64,000 nucleotides of DNA from Branchipolynoe longqiensis (Eukaryota; Annelida; Polychaeta; Phyllodocida; Polynoidae): NCBI GenBank assembly GCA_030323885.1, contig CM059186.1, positions 150,262,407 through 150,326,406 of the forward strand, given 5' to 3'. Of the stretch, positions 10,930-22,493 are shown piece by piece (the first letter of the stretch is position 1; each line of letters opens with the position of its first letter). Made by a program: the position numbers and the translations under genes. The notes under the pieces were generated by a model. It saw only the letters and a program-made list of their open reading frames with translations, made no database searches and was not told where the DNA came from.

Positions 10930-11745
10930 AAGCAAAGAGATATATGGTGGTGGTGGTGAGCGGTGGTGAGTGGTTGTAGTTGTGAGTGGTGGTGGTCATG
11001 ATGGTGAGTGGTGGTGGTCGTGGTGGTGCATGGTTGTCGTGATGGTAGTGGTGGTGATGTGTGAGGTGTGTGGTAGATATGTGGTGGTAGTGCTGAGTGA
11101 CAGTATGACAGTGGTAGTGGTGATGTGTGAGATGTGTCAGTATGACAGTGGTAGTGGTGATGTGGAAGGTGTGTGGTAGATATGTGGTGGTAGTGGTGGG
11201 TGACAGTATGACAGTGGTAGTGGTGATGTGGGAGGTGTGTGGTAGATATGTGGTGGTAGTGCTGAGTGACAGTATGACAGTGGTAGTGGTGATGTGTGAG
11301 ATGTGTCAGTATGACAGTGGTAGTGGTGATGTGGAAGGTGTGTGGTAGATATGTGGTGGTAGGTGACAGTATGACAGTGGTAGTGGTGATGTGGGAGGTG
11401 TGTGGTAGATATGTGGTGGTAGTGCTGAGTGACAGTATGACAGTGCTAGTGGTGATGTGTGAGATGTGTCAGTATGACAGTGGTAGTGGTGATGTGGGAG
11501 GTGTGTGGTAGATATGTGGTGGTAGTGGTGGGTGACAGTATGACAGTGGTAGTGGTGATGTGGGAGGTGGGTGGTAGATATGCGGTGGTAATGCTGGGTG
11601 ACAGTATGACAGTGGTAGTGGTGATGTGGGAGGTATGCAGTAGATATGTGGTGGTAGTGGTGGGTGACAGTATGACAGTGGTAGTGGTGATGTGGGAGGT
11701 GTGCGGTAAATATGTGGTGGTAGTGGTGGGTGACAGTGATACATG
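10930..11745. repeat. GT-rich minisatellite, units of roughly 60-70 bp
   Basis: From 11040 the unit gtggtagtggtgatgtgggaggtgtgtggtagatatgtggtggtag plus gtgacagtatgaca repeats about ten times with length variants, forming higher-order pairs. 10930-11040 is a simpler ggtggt repeat. Open frames on both strands are by-products. Confidence 0.9.
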
Positions 11746-12236
11746 AGGTTGGTGAGAGGTGTGTGTGGGTGTGTGTGGGTGTGGGTGGGGGGAGGGAGGG
11801 GTGGCGAAGAGTGGGTGCAGGGAGTGGGGATGCCAGATTTCCTTTGTCGCAAAGGTGGTATAAGCTATTAATAGCCGGTATGCGATCCTTTAATCTACGT
11901 CTGACGAATATAGCTATTGATTTACATTCTTGCCTGTCGAGCTACCTGACGCAGTCACGACGCAGGCTCGGCCTCGGTGTTTCCATGGAGGAGGATGTAC
12001 AGGAGACGGGAGGGGGTGCGGGGGCAGGGGGGGGGGGCTCCCGCGGGAGGGGGGAACAGTGCTGAGTGAATAAAGCCTCCTTCCCAGACCTAATTCAGCC
12101 GTTTTCATTGTGGCTAATTTGCCCCCCCCCCCATCCGTCAGACCCCACTATATCAGAGTATGAATGAGACATCAGTAGAGGGTTTATTTTCTTCTCTTTT
12201 TTTTAAATTTAAAAGAAGCTAAATTAGCATACTGAT

Positions 12237-12285
12237 TAGACGAATGGCCAAATGAGTTGAGTCCCAACTTTCCCTACGTGGCATA
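12237..12285 (+). repeat. SINE head fragment
   Basis: tagacgaatggccaaatgagttgag matches the tRNA-like 5' end of the SINE at 9905. Nothing of the body follows. Confidence 0.5.
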
Positions 12286-12379
12286 TATAAAAGGCTGCAT
12301 ATTCTGGCATTACCTGACTCTAAATAAGGCTCCGTCAAGCTTTACAAAAATATATGCCATTTAGAATGTTCGTCAGAAT

Positions 12380-13760
12380 CGGTGAGAAACAACTGGTTTA
12401 AAAGGGAAGTGACATGAGCAGCACAACTGTACTTATATACAATTATCATGAGCAAATGTGAGTAGTCATAATTTGCATAGCATGAAACAACCTATTCTCT
12501 GGGCGTCATTGTATTTGGATCTCTGTGCTCAAGCAGTGACTATTAATGCCATTCAGCCATAATGACTGTTCTCAACTGCCAGAGTGACGTAGGCCAAGAG
12601 CATACTTAGACTTTGAAAGTAGTGCAAAACCTATCACTGAAAGTAAATTTAAAGCCTTTTGAGTACTCTTCATAACCTATTGTAAAAATATACGGATTTT
12701 CAGTTTGCATTTATATATTGGCAAAGAACATTATTATTCTTGGGCGACGGAGTGGGGACCATGATTATGTAACAGAGAAGCAATGGGTGCCCCACTCGCT
12801 TTGTGAGATAAGCGCCTAAGTGGAAATGTGATAACACCTAGCGACCGAGATTGTGATGTGATGTTAATATTTAAGAGACAATTAACTATTATGGAAATGT
12901 TCCCTCCATGCACCAGAAAGAATGCAAGTGGAGGGGAAGGGCATTTTTAATATATGTTTATTGTAACTATCTGTTACCACGGGGTCGATGGTCAAGCACA
13001 CCCAGCCATCCTGCATACATTATGGACACCACCTGCAGCTGGGGGTTGAGTGACAGCTGCCCGCTATTAGGGCGTCGCCCACCCAGGCTGTCGAGGGTGT
13101 CTGATTGGCTGGCTGTGTGAGCCCAGTCACCTGCATTCCTTATACCTGACACACAGAGCCCAGAGGAAACACTCTTGGAGGCACTCTTGGAGAAGCACTC
13201 CTAGAGACAACTCCACTCTCTAGACTTGAACTAGCAACATCTATTCCAAAGACACTGAGCTGTGTGCAACAACCATTGGACTCAGGTTCAATGGGCTGTA
13301 TGCACTGATTCTGATATACACAAGCAAGAGTCATGAGGATCTGTGTGAGCAGTTGGTGAGGAGTGAGGGTGATAGGTCGCCAGTAGGTGAACAGGAGTTG
13401 ATGCCAATAAAGCACAACTTCTTCACTGTCAATCTTGCGCGACTTGTCTTCCTTTCTTCCTTATGAGTTGTTGAGAGTAAAGACAGGTGGGAAGTGACAG
13501 ACAGTTGTCAGAACACACCTGTGGAGACTAGTAATGTTTGGGGTTCAGACGGCCAAGTCCCGACATATTACACTATGTATATCCTTCCCTTCCCTGTGTG
13601 ACGTCACAAAACTATTAATAGTAAGCTATGGGGTAATCACTCTCAACCTAATTGTGCTGGAGAGATCAGTTCCTACCTATTGGGTTCGAGCTCAAATAGC
13701 CTATGCTAAGTAAAATGTGATTGACCTTTCTGGAATATGACTACTTTTTAAGCTATATCA
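12380..13760 (+). repeat. Dispersed repeat family E, split by a solo LTR
   Basis: tttgcatagcatgaaacaacctattctc, gtagtgcaaaacctatcac and cataacctat before the insertion, and ccttcccttccctgtgtgacgtcac and gggttcgagctcaaatagcctat after it, occur in the same order in the paralogue at 30940-31560. In that copy the joint is uninterrupted. Confidence 0.6.
12681..13572. mobile_element. Solo LTR of an LTR retrotransposon, 892 bp
   Basis: Begins TGTAA and ends TTACA (TG...CA with a 5-bp terminal inverted repeat). Flanked by CTAT at 12677-12680 and 13573-13576, a 4-bp target duplication. It interrupts repeat family E at a point that is continuous in the copy at about 31165. A polyadenylation signal AATAAA lies near 13409, so transcription would run on the + strand. 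There is no internal gag/pol sequence, as expected after LTR-LTR recombination. Ty3-like is plausible from the 4-bp duplication, but not proven. Confidence 0.8.
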
Positions 13761-15375
13761 AATAGTTATGCAAGGAATACATGTCTAAAATCAGGTGACG
13801 GGATTTTTAACGATGTTTCATGAAAACTGTGAACAATAAAAGGTTTTAAATCAAACAATATGGATCATTGACTATACCTTTAAGTCTTCTCTGGATTTCA
13901 TTATTTTCAGTTTGCTCAAGATTTTTCCGTGTACCTGGGGAGTAATAAGATACCGATGTGGGTTCTGTCTTGTTTTTAAGCAGTTAGGGAAAACAAAAAA
14001 TAGTAGCATACTTGTTTCTCATACATTGCATAAGTCCCGCCAAACCCTTTGTCAAACAAACGAAAATCCAGCCAAACCAAATGTCAAAGGCTGCTCCAGC
14101 AGGTTTGTGGTTTGTTCGGGGTTTTTACCACTTAGCAATATCTATGCTCCGTTTTGCGGTCAATACATAATTTCTGCGACGCATGCGCAGAGTATAATCC
14201 ATACTGGACTTGTGGGTCACAGCATCTGTCACCAGAGGCACCCTGTGTATCCTGAACTACTATAAGGCAGGAGTCGATACACATGCTGTCATTTATGAAC
14301 TGCCAGAAGTGCTTACTTTAAGTAGTAATATAAATAGATTTAACAGTTTATTATAAGAGTCACGGTGGCACTAAAAAAGAATAGTAGTTTGATATGTATA
14401 AGTGCCAACCCTCCAACTCTCACACTGTCGCCAACCTTGATCCACTAGAAAATAACACAAGGACACACTGTCGACCCACAACATGAGTGTTGTTGCCTAT
14501 CACCAGGTGTCATACTAGTCGCGGAAATCGTGTATTACCTGATAAATTTCTCTGACTTAACACAAACCACAATAATAGATTTGATATAAAAACATCAAAA
14601 ACGCCCACCCACACACCCCAAATTCCAACAAAATGTACATGAGAAACAAGTGTTTTTTGTTTGCCCTTAGTACTATGATTAGTATGAATGTCTTACTGAC
14701 TAATGTTAGCTGTAATTTTGGGTACAAGCTTGCAGGGTGAATTTGAATTAGGTTTTCTCGAGTTGGACTTAGTAATTTCTGCTTGTACTGTTAGTTAGTC
14801 GTGGCTTTCAGGTTACATGGGGTGTTCTTTTTCTGTGATTTACGATTAATGGCAAAAGGGAAGAGAGAATGATTTAAATATACCTGGATATCGTCTCACA
14901 CCGTTCTCGGCTATCTTTATTCACTGGCTGTGTGTGTAACCTGTAGGCTATGCTAACAAAAGACTTCAAATTATACTTGCAGGGTCCATCACAAGTGAAG
15001 ATATGGAATTCAGGGCTATTTCAAGGCTTTTCAAGGCTGTTTTTAATAGGAATTCAAGACTATTTTCATTTGGATTTAGTCCAAAATCGCTATTTGGCGA
15101 TTTCAGACTAACTTAGATCGGTGGGGACAGTTTAAAAGAATTCAAGACTTTTCAATACTAATTACATAAAATATGTTAAATTCAAGGCTTTTCAAAGCAT
15201 TGAAATGGGGCAAATGAAGTTTCAGATTTTTCAAGTCTGTCCATGCCCCGTACGAACCCTCCACTTGTCAAGACGCCCAAGTTCAGCTTGCGCGTGGTGC
15301 CAACAACCCTAAGGTAGGTTATGCCAAGACAGTAACTAAGTCTCTGAGCATGGCTCAGCATTCAATGAAAATAAA
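13761..15375. other. No gene seen
   Basis: AT-rich sequence. A block at about 15000-15245 repeats aattcaaggcttttcaa words in both tandem and diverged form and may be the end of an unrecognised repeat. Frames near 13912-14265 lack any recognisable domain. Confidence 0.45.
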
Positions 15376-15379
15376 TTAA

Positions 15380-15545
15380 TTTGATGTTAGTAGTATGTTG
15401 ACCATAGTAGTATATGATGACTGAAATAGTATGTTGACCTTAGTAATAAGGTGGCCTTAGTAGTTTGTCGGCATTAGTAATATGTTGACCTTAGTAGAAC
15501 GTTGACGTTAGTAGTTAGTTGACCTTAGTAACATTGTGATAGGCT
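15380..15545. repeat. 17-bp satellite, first block
   Basis: Degenerate copies of tatgttgaccttagtag. Separated from the main block by about 310 bp of unique or G-rich sequence (15546-15857). Confidence 0.8.
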
Positions 15546-15857
15546 ACAGACGGCCAGTTCCCCCTGGGCTGCAAGTTGGCGTATGCTTCACAGTTTAATT
15601 CCTTTATTCCGCCCATCACAGCGTCACAGAACCAAGTGACCAGCAGGAAACATCTCATGATGTGGGGTGGCTGCTAGCCAGCCGCAGCAGAGGTCGGAAA
15701 GGGGGTTGGGGAGAGGGAGGGAAGGAAGGGGGAGGGTGGTGCACCAGGGTTTCCCCTCCCCTTCTGGTTAACTCGCTGCCACCTGTCACCATAGATGGAA
15801 AACAGTGGTCAGCGCAATCCCTGCTGCCAATGCGTGGTGGTGAGGTTAATGTACGGA

Positions 15858-16296
15858 CTACTAAATTTTGTTGACCGTAGTAGTATGTTGACCTTAATAG
15901 TATGTTGATCTTAGTAGTATGTTGACCTTAGTAGTATGTTGACCGTAGCAGTATGTTGACCTCAGTAGTATGTTGACCTTAATAGTATGTTGACCTTAGT
16001 AGTATGTTGACCTTAGTAGTATGTTGACCTTAATAGTATGTTGACCGTAGTAGTATGTTGACCTTAGTAGTATGTTGACCTTAGTAGTATGTTGACCTTA
16101 TTAGTATGTTGACCATAGTAGTATGTTGACCTTAGTAGTATGTTGACCTTAGTAGTATGTTGACCTTAGTAGTATGTTGACCTTAGTAGTATGTTGACCT
16201 GAGTAGTATGTTGATCTTAGTAGTATGTTGACCTTAGTAGAATGTTGACCTTAGTAGTATGTTGACCATAGTAGTACGTTGACCTTAATATTATGC
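15858..16296. repeat. 17-bp satellite TATGTTGACCTTAGTAG, main block
   Basis: About 25 units with strict 17-bp spacing and mostly single-base variants (cttagt / cgtagt / cttaat). Each unit contains TGACC(T). The array ends in sequence without further repeats. Confidence 0.92.
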
Positions 16297-16554
16297 CTGT
16301 TATTTTGAATGCTTGATTATAGACCTTCTCGACTGCGATGGTGACCGTACAAAGAGTCGTCTCCAGGAAGTGTTTTTGCACCGATTGTTTCCACATGTTT
16401 GCCGCTGGTTTCATCGTAGCTGGCGGCGATCCTTGTTTCGAATGGCTTGAAATATAAAAAACACCGGCCCAACACCTATTAAGCCTTCACCGAGAGATAT
16501 CTGCTTGACAATCTGAGTACCATTCTTGTTCCCCAGCACTCGTTACTTATAAGT

Positions 16555-16940
16555 ATAGACATGTGAAAGAGGCCGACTTGCATAGTCCGATGGTTCTGAG
16601 TTTCTGCCATCTTTTCTGAGATAAATATATGAGATTGATAGTTATAATCTACTCTAATTTAATTAGAAGTAACTTTTATTTAAAATAACTAAGTTTGGGG
16701 ATATTTGTATTGAAAACATACCAAATTAATTTTGGCAAGCACGTCAAAATCCTGATACCACAGGCTTCAGCAGGAACAGGTTCTATTAAATTGGCTTAGT
16801 ATCTCCTTCTATTAACACATTCTTGATAAGTGTACCAGTATCTATAGTTTGATATGAAGGATCAAATCTAAGTGTTTTGGTTTTGAAAATCTGATGCCTT
16901 CATCGGAATATGTAGCTTTAATAGTAGTGTCTTTCAGAAA
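16555..16940 (+). repeat. Dispersed repeat family D, copy 1
   Basis: Words in order: cataccaaattaattttgg, caggttctattaaattggcttagta, ctccttctatta, accagtatctatag, ggttttgaaaatctgatgcc, ttcatcggaatatg. The same order occurs at about 30200-30500 and 57040-57600, and partly at 21930-22075, 46360-46430 and 47640-47775. No ORF; class unknown. Confidence 0.6.
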
Positions 16941-17110
16941 TATTTAAATCTGTCCAGTAATTCCCGATAGAGACTGAAGACTGGATACACAACCTAACGA
17001 TGACTAGGGCATACGTATTCCCATCTGCAGGTGATATCTCAAAGAACCTCACTTAGAAGACTGTGGTCTAGACATTTTGTCTAAAGCATTGCTTCAAACT
17101 GCTAAGCATG

Positions 17111-17168
17111 TAGCTATCAGCCAATGAACACATACTAAATATAGTATGTGCTCATTGGCTGATAGCTA
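17111..17168. other. Long near-perfect hairpin, 27-bp stem and 4-nt loop
   Basis: 17111-17137 and 17142-17168 are reverse complements with one mismatch; the loop is AATA. Each arm contains AGCCAATGA, an inverted CCAAT-box-like word. No flanking target duplication was recognised. It could be a tiny foldback element, a pre-miRNA-like hairpin or a chance palindrome; the length argues against chance. Confidence 0.9.
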
Positions 17169-17990
17169 GGCTGATAGTAGGTACTCCAAAGTGGGCATAT
17201 ACGGTGTCTGCAGGGCGAAATTTGACATATTTTAACCCTTTTTAAAACACTTCAATCTCCACTAATTCTGCTTCGTTTGAAATAAGAATTATATGAAATT
17301 AAAGCTTCTTCTTTTGTCTTTTAGGGTATCTGATTTTTAGTTAGCATTATGAAATAAATTAGACTCAATGGAAACTTGTTTGGGGGTACCATCGGCAGCT
17401 CTGTGCATGCTCGCCGAGTTTGTTTTCATCCAGTCTGAGCTACTCCCTTCCCTAAAATTGATAACTTGGTGAGCACAGTGACCTGAGCTAAAAATAACCA
17501 CCAATGAAAGACAGAGAAGAAACTAGGCTTCATTAGCATATCAAGCATGGATGTTTTTAAGTGGGAAATTTGATTGAACTGAAGGAGTGAAAACATTAAG
17601 ACATCAATCCTCCTTGAAAATTGATCAGGATCGTGCTGAAAATTTATATCATCAGAAAGCTCAAGTCTTCCTCTACCTAACCAGAACAATATTTCATTGA
17701 GATTTATATCATGCTCATCAAGGTTGGTCTGTGTTTGTTTGTTTAATAGTCTACACAAGAAAAACAGTAGGGAATCGAGGGGTAAAAGGGAGGGCAATTT
17801 AATATTTGGGTTGCTAAATAACGGCCCACATCGCATCAATACCCCCCCCCTTGATTCTCCCCTCCCCACTCCACCACCACCATCACCTCAAAGCCCCCAC
17901 CCCACCCCTTAACCATACCCCACCCCTAGTCACCAGTGCGATGCAAGTCAACAGCGGGACTGCAAATGTAAATAAGGCCCATATCGATCA
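17169..17990. other. Mostly no gene; one unexplained minus-strand ORF
   Basis: A 147-codon frame on the minus strand (17869-17426) is not low complexity over its central part (residues about 40-130, with an acidic stretch and hydrophobic C-terminal run). It resembles no family I know, has no clear splice sites and may be chance. Confidence 0.2.
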
Positions 17991-17994
17991 ACTT

Positions 17995-18800
17995 GCGGGC
18001 GGTGTCTAGTCCTGGTGGGTGGAGGTGACAAGTGGTGCATGGTCATGGTGTGTGGTGACAGGTGGTGCATGGTCGTGGTGTGGTGACAGGTGGTGCATGG
18101 TCGTGGTGGGTGGTGACAAGTGGTACATGGAAGTGGTGGGTGGAGGCAGGCGGTGTAGGGTGGTGCCGGGCAGTGCACAGTCGCGGTATATGGTGACAGG
18201 CGGTGCATGGTCGGGGTGAGTGGAGGTGGCAGGCGACGCCTGCCGCCCGCCACCCGTCGACTGCTGCTGGTCGCCTGCCTCTTACCTCCTACCGACCTTG
18301 CCTCCTGCCTCCCACCTCTTGCCACCTCCCGCCTCCAACCGCTTCCCTCCTACCCTCCGCCTCTTACCTTCCACCTATTGTATCCCGATGCCCGCCGCCC
18401 GTCACCCGCCGCCCGGCGCCCGGCATCCAAATCCTCCTGCTTTGCGCCTTCTGCCGTAACCACCTGCTTCCCACCTCCTACTTCCCACTACGTGTCACCT
18501 ACCTCCCACCACCCGCCTCCTGCCGCCTTTTACCAACCACCCATCACCCACCACCCCTCGGTCTACCTGCCTCTTGTCACCTGCTGCCTGTCGTCCACGC
18601 CCTCCCGCCTACCACCCGCCCACCGCCCGCCATCCTCCACCCGGCGCCCGCCGCCAGCCCGCTACCCTCGACCCTCCACCTGCCGCCGCCCCTCGGCGCC
18701 TCCCCCCCCCCCTGCGCCTGCTGCCCACCCTCCACCTGCCGCCCGCCGCCCGCCTGCCGCCCGCCCTCCACCCTCCACCCGCCGCCCTAGCACTCTCTAT
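17995..18800. repeat. GGTGGTGACAGGTGGTGCATGG-type minisatellite passing into a C-rich CCGCC/CCACC tract
   Basis: 17995-18240 repeats a roughly 30-bp unit (gtggtgacaggtggtgcatggtc). From 18241 to 18800 the + strand becomes ctcccgcctacc / cgcccgcc words without a fixed period. Several overlapping proline/serine-rich frames are artefacts. Confidence 0.85.
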
Positions 18801-18904
18801 TCGCCCGCGCGCACTGACGTCCTTCTCCGCCTGCCAAAGGTAAACACGGCCGCATGCACGGCGGCCCGCTAGGGGGCGCCTCTGTGCGGCGGGCGGCGGT
18901 GGCA

Positions 18905-18952
18905 GGTGGGTGCGTGTGTGTGTGCTTTACTTGTGCACGCAAATAGGTGTGT

Positions 18953-18989
<37 letters not shown>

Positions 18990-19400
18990 GTGCACCGGTA
19001 TGCTTCAGTGAGTGTGTGTGATTATTGGTGGTGTACATACACATGTGTTTGTGTATGTCTGTCTGTCTGAATGTGTGTGCTTGTGTTTGTGTGTTCACTA
19101 ATATATTACTATTAGTACATGTGTAGGTGGGTGTTGACTTGGGGGGAGGAGAGTGGGTGCAGGAGTGGGAGATGGGGTGGGAGATGGGGTGGGAGTGGGA
19201 TGGGAGAGGGAGTAGGGTGGGACTGGGAGTGGGTGCGGGAGTGGGACTGGGAGTGGGGTGGTGTGGGGGTGTGGGTGGGAGTGGAAGTGGGGTAGTGGTG
19301 GGAGTGGGGCTGTGAGTGGGAGTGGGGCGGGGTGGGGTGGAGTGAGACTGGGTTTGGGAGTGAGAGTGAGGGTGGGGCAGGGTAGGGTGGTGCGGGTTCT
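18905..19400. repeat. (GT)n microsatellite and GGGAGTGGG purine-rich tract
   Basis: 18910-19115 is GT-rich with a pure run at about 18957-18988. 19135-19400 is built of gggagtgggg words on the + strand. Confidence 0.9.
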
Positions 19401-19824
19401 GAGGAGATAGTATTGGAAAGCACTTCACAAGAGCAGTTCAGCCAGCAGCAGCAGCAGCGGCAGTTGAGGGGACGGCGGCCCATTCCGCTGGTTAAGGCTG
19501 GTGGGGAGAGCAGCTGGTAGGTGTGGGGGCGGGGTGGTGGTTGGTGGTTGTTGGTGGTGGTGGTGGTGGGTGGGTTGGACTACATGGCCGACTGCTACCC
19601 ATCCGTCTCTGTCACGAGTCTATAGAGCGCTGCACCACATATTATATAATCAGCTCCAGGTTGACGAGGTGAATAGCAGCACAGTGACATCCCATAATGG
19701 TACACCACATCAATATAACTGCATATGGCACACTACCATAATTGATTTATGCTTTGCATTTGTTTGTTTTGCAGTGTGTTTTTTTCCCTAGATAATATCG
19801 ATTTCATAGACTTTAGAATCTGAT

Positions 19825-20145
19825 AATATTTTTATTACATTCAATGATTGGGAGGGAAAATTTCAATCACGGATATTTGGTCTTCCACATGCCACTGATC
19901 TTTGCCCTATCGTAATTATACACAGCACCAGGCTAGGTAGTGACAAGTATCAAGTTTTCAAGTCACTGGCTTGATTTAGCCATGTTTTTAACTCCACGGG
20001 TTCGATTCCCATGACTTGCCACACAGAAAGCAGATTCGTTGTTTGGTTGTTGGAGTTTTACATCTTGGCAACATCTACCGTCATATCATGACGTATGCAA
20101 AACAGATGCCCAACTCATTTGGCCATCCCACCGTGCATATTTGAT
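19825..20145 (-). repeat. tRNA-derived SINE, family B, interrupted by a family A fragment
   Basis: The + strand starts ttacattcaatgattgggagggaaaatttcaatcacgg (family B tail complement), passes gccctatcgtaattatacacagcaccaggctagg and the B-box complement ggttcgattccc. The head complement (acagatgcccaactcatttggccatccc) is displaced to 20102-20130 by an insert. Confidence 0.8.
20036..20098 (-). repeat. Short 5'-truncated family A SINE inserted in a family B SINE
   Basis: ttgtttggttgttggagttttacatcttggcaacatctaccgtcatatcatgacg is the last ~60 bp of family A reversed. It is flanked by AAAGCAGAT (20027-20035) and AAAACAGAT (20099-20107), an 8/9 target duplication. Confidence 0.75.
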
Positions 20146-20371
20146 CAGTTGGCTAAAGTTGCTCAGAAGAACAAGTGTATGTATCGTATTGGTTGGTGTT
20201 TTTTTTAACTACTGGAAATATTTAACAGAATGTGCGAAGTGTATTTGCAACAAACACAAAGTTTCCCCTAATAAAATTTGAAAATAAAGTTATCATTATG
20301 GCAACACAGTCTGCATAAATAAATGCAATGCTACTCGGTGTGTAACACATACAGGTGCACATTTACACAAT

Positions 20372-20945
20372 TATACATGACACTGCCTTGCCTGGTGCTG
20401 GGTATTAATTAGATACAAGATTCACCCCATACTGCTGCAGTAGGGGTGCAAACCAACCCTATGTAAAAGCTGTCGAAAATGCGGGTCAAAGAATTGAGAG
20501 CCTAATTTCACAATCTAAGAAGCAACATTTATTCTTTACATATGTATTATTGATAGCCCACTAACTTTGAGTTGAAAAATATAATATATCTAGTTTAATG
20601 CAATTTAAAAGTGAAATCGACGGCGTTCTGCAGCCGCCATGTTGTCTTTTTGCATTCTCTCCCATTTCACCAACTCTGTGCCTATATGGGTAGCCATTTG
20701 ATACTGGAGCCACAGTTTCTAGGTCATGTTCCATACTAACGCTATTTTCGCCCATATTTATATAAGGCTGGTCTTCACCCGTGTACTACAAGTACCGGGT
20801 GAATCTTTTATCTAGGTATTAATAGGATAGAACAAGGACTGGTTGTCTCGCAGTCAGGTTAATGTAGCTGGGAGAGATTTTCTTCTACAGTTCCAGCAGC
20901 AAAGTATCTATTAAAACTGACATAAGTCTGCACTGTCACAAATGC
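20372..20945 (+). repeat. Decayed SINE (family A middle), split by a MITE
   Basis: actgccttgcctggtgctgggtattaat before 20410 and ggtattaataggatagaacaaggactggtt...tctgcactgtcaca after 20814 match cctggcgctcggcattaataggatagggcaaggac in family A, interrupted exactly at a 9-bp duplication. Confidence 0.65.
20410..20814. mobile_element. MITE with TAGATA(C/A)AAGATTCACCC ends and 9-bp TSD, copy 1
   Basis: 405 bp. Left end TAGATACAAGATTCACCC; right end, reversed, TAGATAAAAGATTCACCC. Just inside each end is a palindrome (CACCCC..TACTGCTGCAGTA..GGGGTG left, CACCCG.GTACTTGTAGTAC.CGGGTG right). GGTATTAAT flanks both sides (20401-20409, 20815-20823). Copies at 35707-36115 and 45917-46319. A 9-bp duplication fits Mutator- or Merlin-like elements; no transposase here. 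Confidence 0.9.
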
Positions 20946-21929
20946 ATCACATCAGACGCTTTGCTTAATATAAAAACCCCAATCAAATGAAAAGAATTGA
21001 ACATCACATGAATGTTACATCAGTACATACACCGATGTAATCGAATATGTGGTCATATTATTTACAGGTATTAAAATTAGTGGTGTCTGTAAAATCCATA
21101 GCAGTCAATACACAGAATTAAATATGCATAATCCAATATAACTTCTACTGGAATATGCTCATTTAGAAGCATACAGTTTTCGAAACCGAAACACTTTCTT
21201 AGATTCTATCCCACACATCCAACTAAATACAGGTGCATTAATTAAAACATTTAGTGCAGTTTGGTGCTTCTGTGCTATGTATGCTGCTGCTCTCGAAAAT
21301 GGGTAAAACAATGCTTATGTCCAGCATTTTGGTGTGTACACCAACATTAATTTGACATGTTTTCACTTCAAATATCTGCAAAGTTAACCTTTTGAAATAA
21401 CTGTAACTTCGAAGTAAAGTAAAGTAGATTATAATGATCAACCTAATATATTTATCAAATAAATATGGCAGAAACTCAATACCATCATATGTAACTTAAT
21501 ACAACCATGAAAGACAGCAAAACTGATCACACAACACACTTTGTATGTACTACTAACATAATGTTAATGATCTGCTGTCAGAAGTTTACTATGGATTCTT
21601 TACATGAATCGTCTATATATCGTGTTGAGAGATCACTATTTGAGCTCAAACTTAGTAGGTTGTGATTGCTCAGCACCATTCCACTCTGAGTAAACCATGG
21701 ATATAGTTCTGTGATATCACACATGGAAAGGAAGGGTGGACAAGCATAGGTTATATGGCATATTCAAAAACCTTCAAATTTAGGGGCCGTCCAAAGTTGT
21801 CAACATTTTCATGGTCGTACAAAGCGCACGACAGGGGGGAGGGGAGCTGAAAGTAAAGTACGACTTTCATCATTTAATAAGAACGTTGATATATATTTCG
21901 GCAACGGTGTTTTTTGTTTGTTGTGTACA
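20946..21929. other. No gene seen
   Basis: AT-rich. Includes a minus-strand fragment of repeat family E at about 21630-21790 (complement of tttgagctcaaatag, and a catggaaaggaagggtgg word). No coding evidence. Confidence 0.5.
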
Positions 21930-22490
21930 TTAGACATGTGGTAACAAATGTTTATAATAAGTGCATCATTTTCTAAGTTAGATATGTAGAATCAATTTTA
22001 GATAATTGGTTTGGTTTTGACAAATTAAATGCTTCATTGGACTATGCAGCTTTAAGCACGTTCAGTAGCAGTCAGGTCAAATCAGAATTTAAAAAATATA
22101 TATATAGAAGTAGGTAGGGAAGGTGGGTGGAAAATTGTCACCATCGCTGGCTCACCAAAAAGTGAAGAGAGAGGGGAAAGCTACAGTTGATGTCAGAAAA
22201 GGTGTGAAAGACCACTGGCCAATTGAATGGACAGAAGATGTACCCGTTCATCCACTCAAACTAGAGTCCAAAGTGTAGTGGGTAGAGGAGGAAATGTGTC
22301 GTCCCCAGCGAATCAAACACATTAGAGCTTTCCTCTATTCAGTCCCTAATAACACTACCTAAAGGCCAAAGTTCTGTGATTAGAATGCAAATTTATATTT
22401 TTTTCTAATATTTCAATCATTAGTTGGAGAGATTGTAATTTGAGTAATTGGTGTCGCTTCACAGGTAAACACATCATTTTTTTTTTTTTA
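21930..22490. other. Repeat family D fragment, then no gene seen
   Basis: 21930-22075 carries family D words (tctaagttagatatgtagaatcaa, ggttttgacaaattaaatgcttcattggactatgcagctttaag). The remainder to 22490 is AT-rich, with a T-run (about 22477-22489) next to the TIR element. Confidence 0.5.
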
Positions 22491-22493
22491 TTA

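Noticed and set aside
13912..14265. 117-codon + strand ORF
   Set aside because: No domain, AT-rich context, length within chance expectation for 64 kb.
17426..17869. 147-codon minus-strand ORF as a gene
   Set aside because: Non-repetitive but with no family resemblance or splice signals; kept only as a note in the features.
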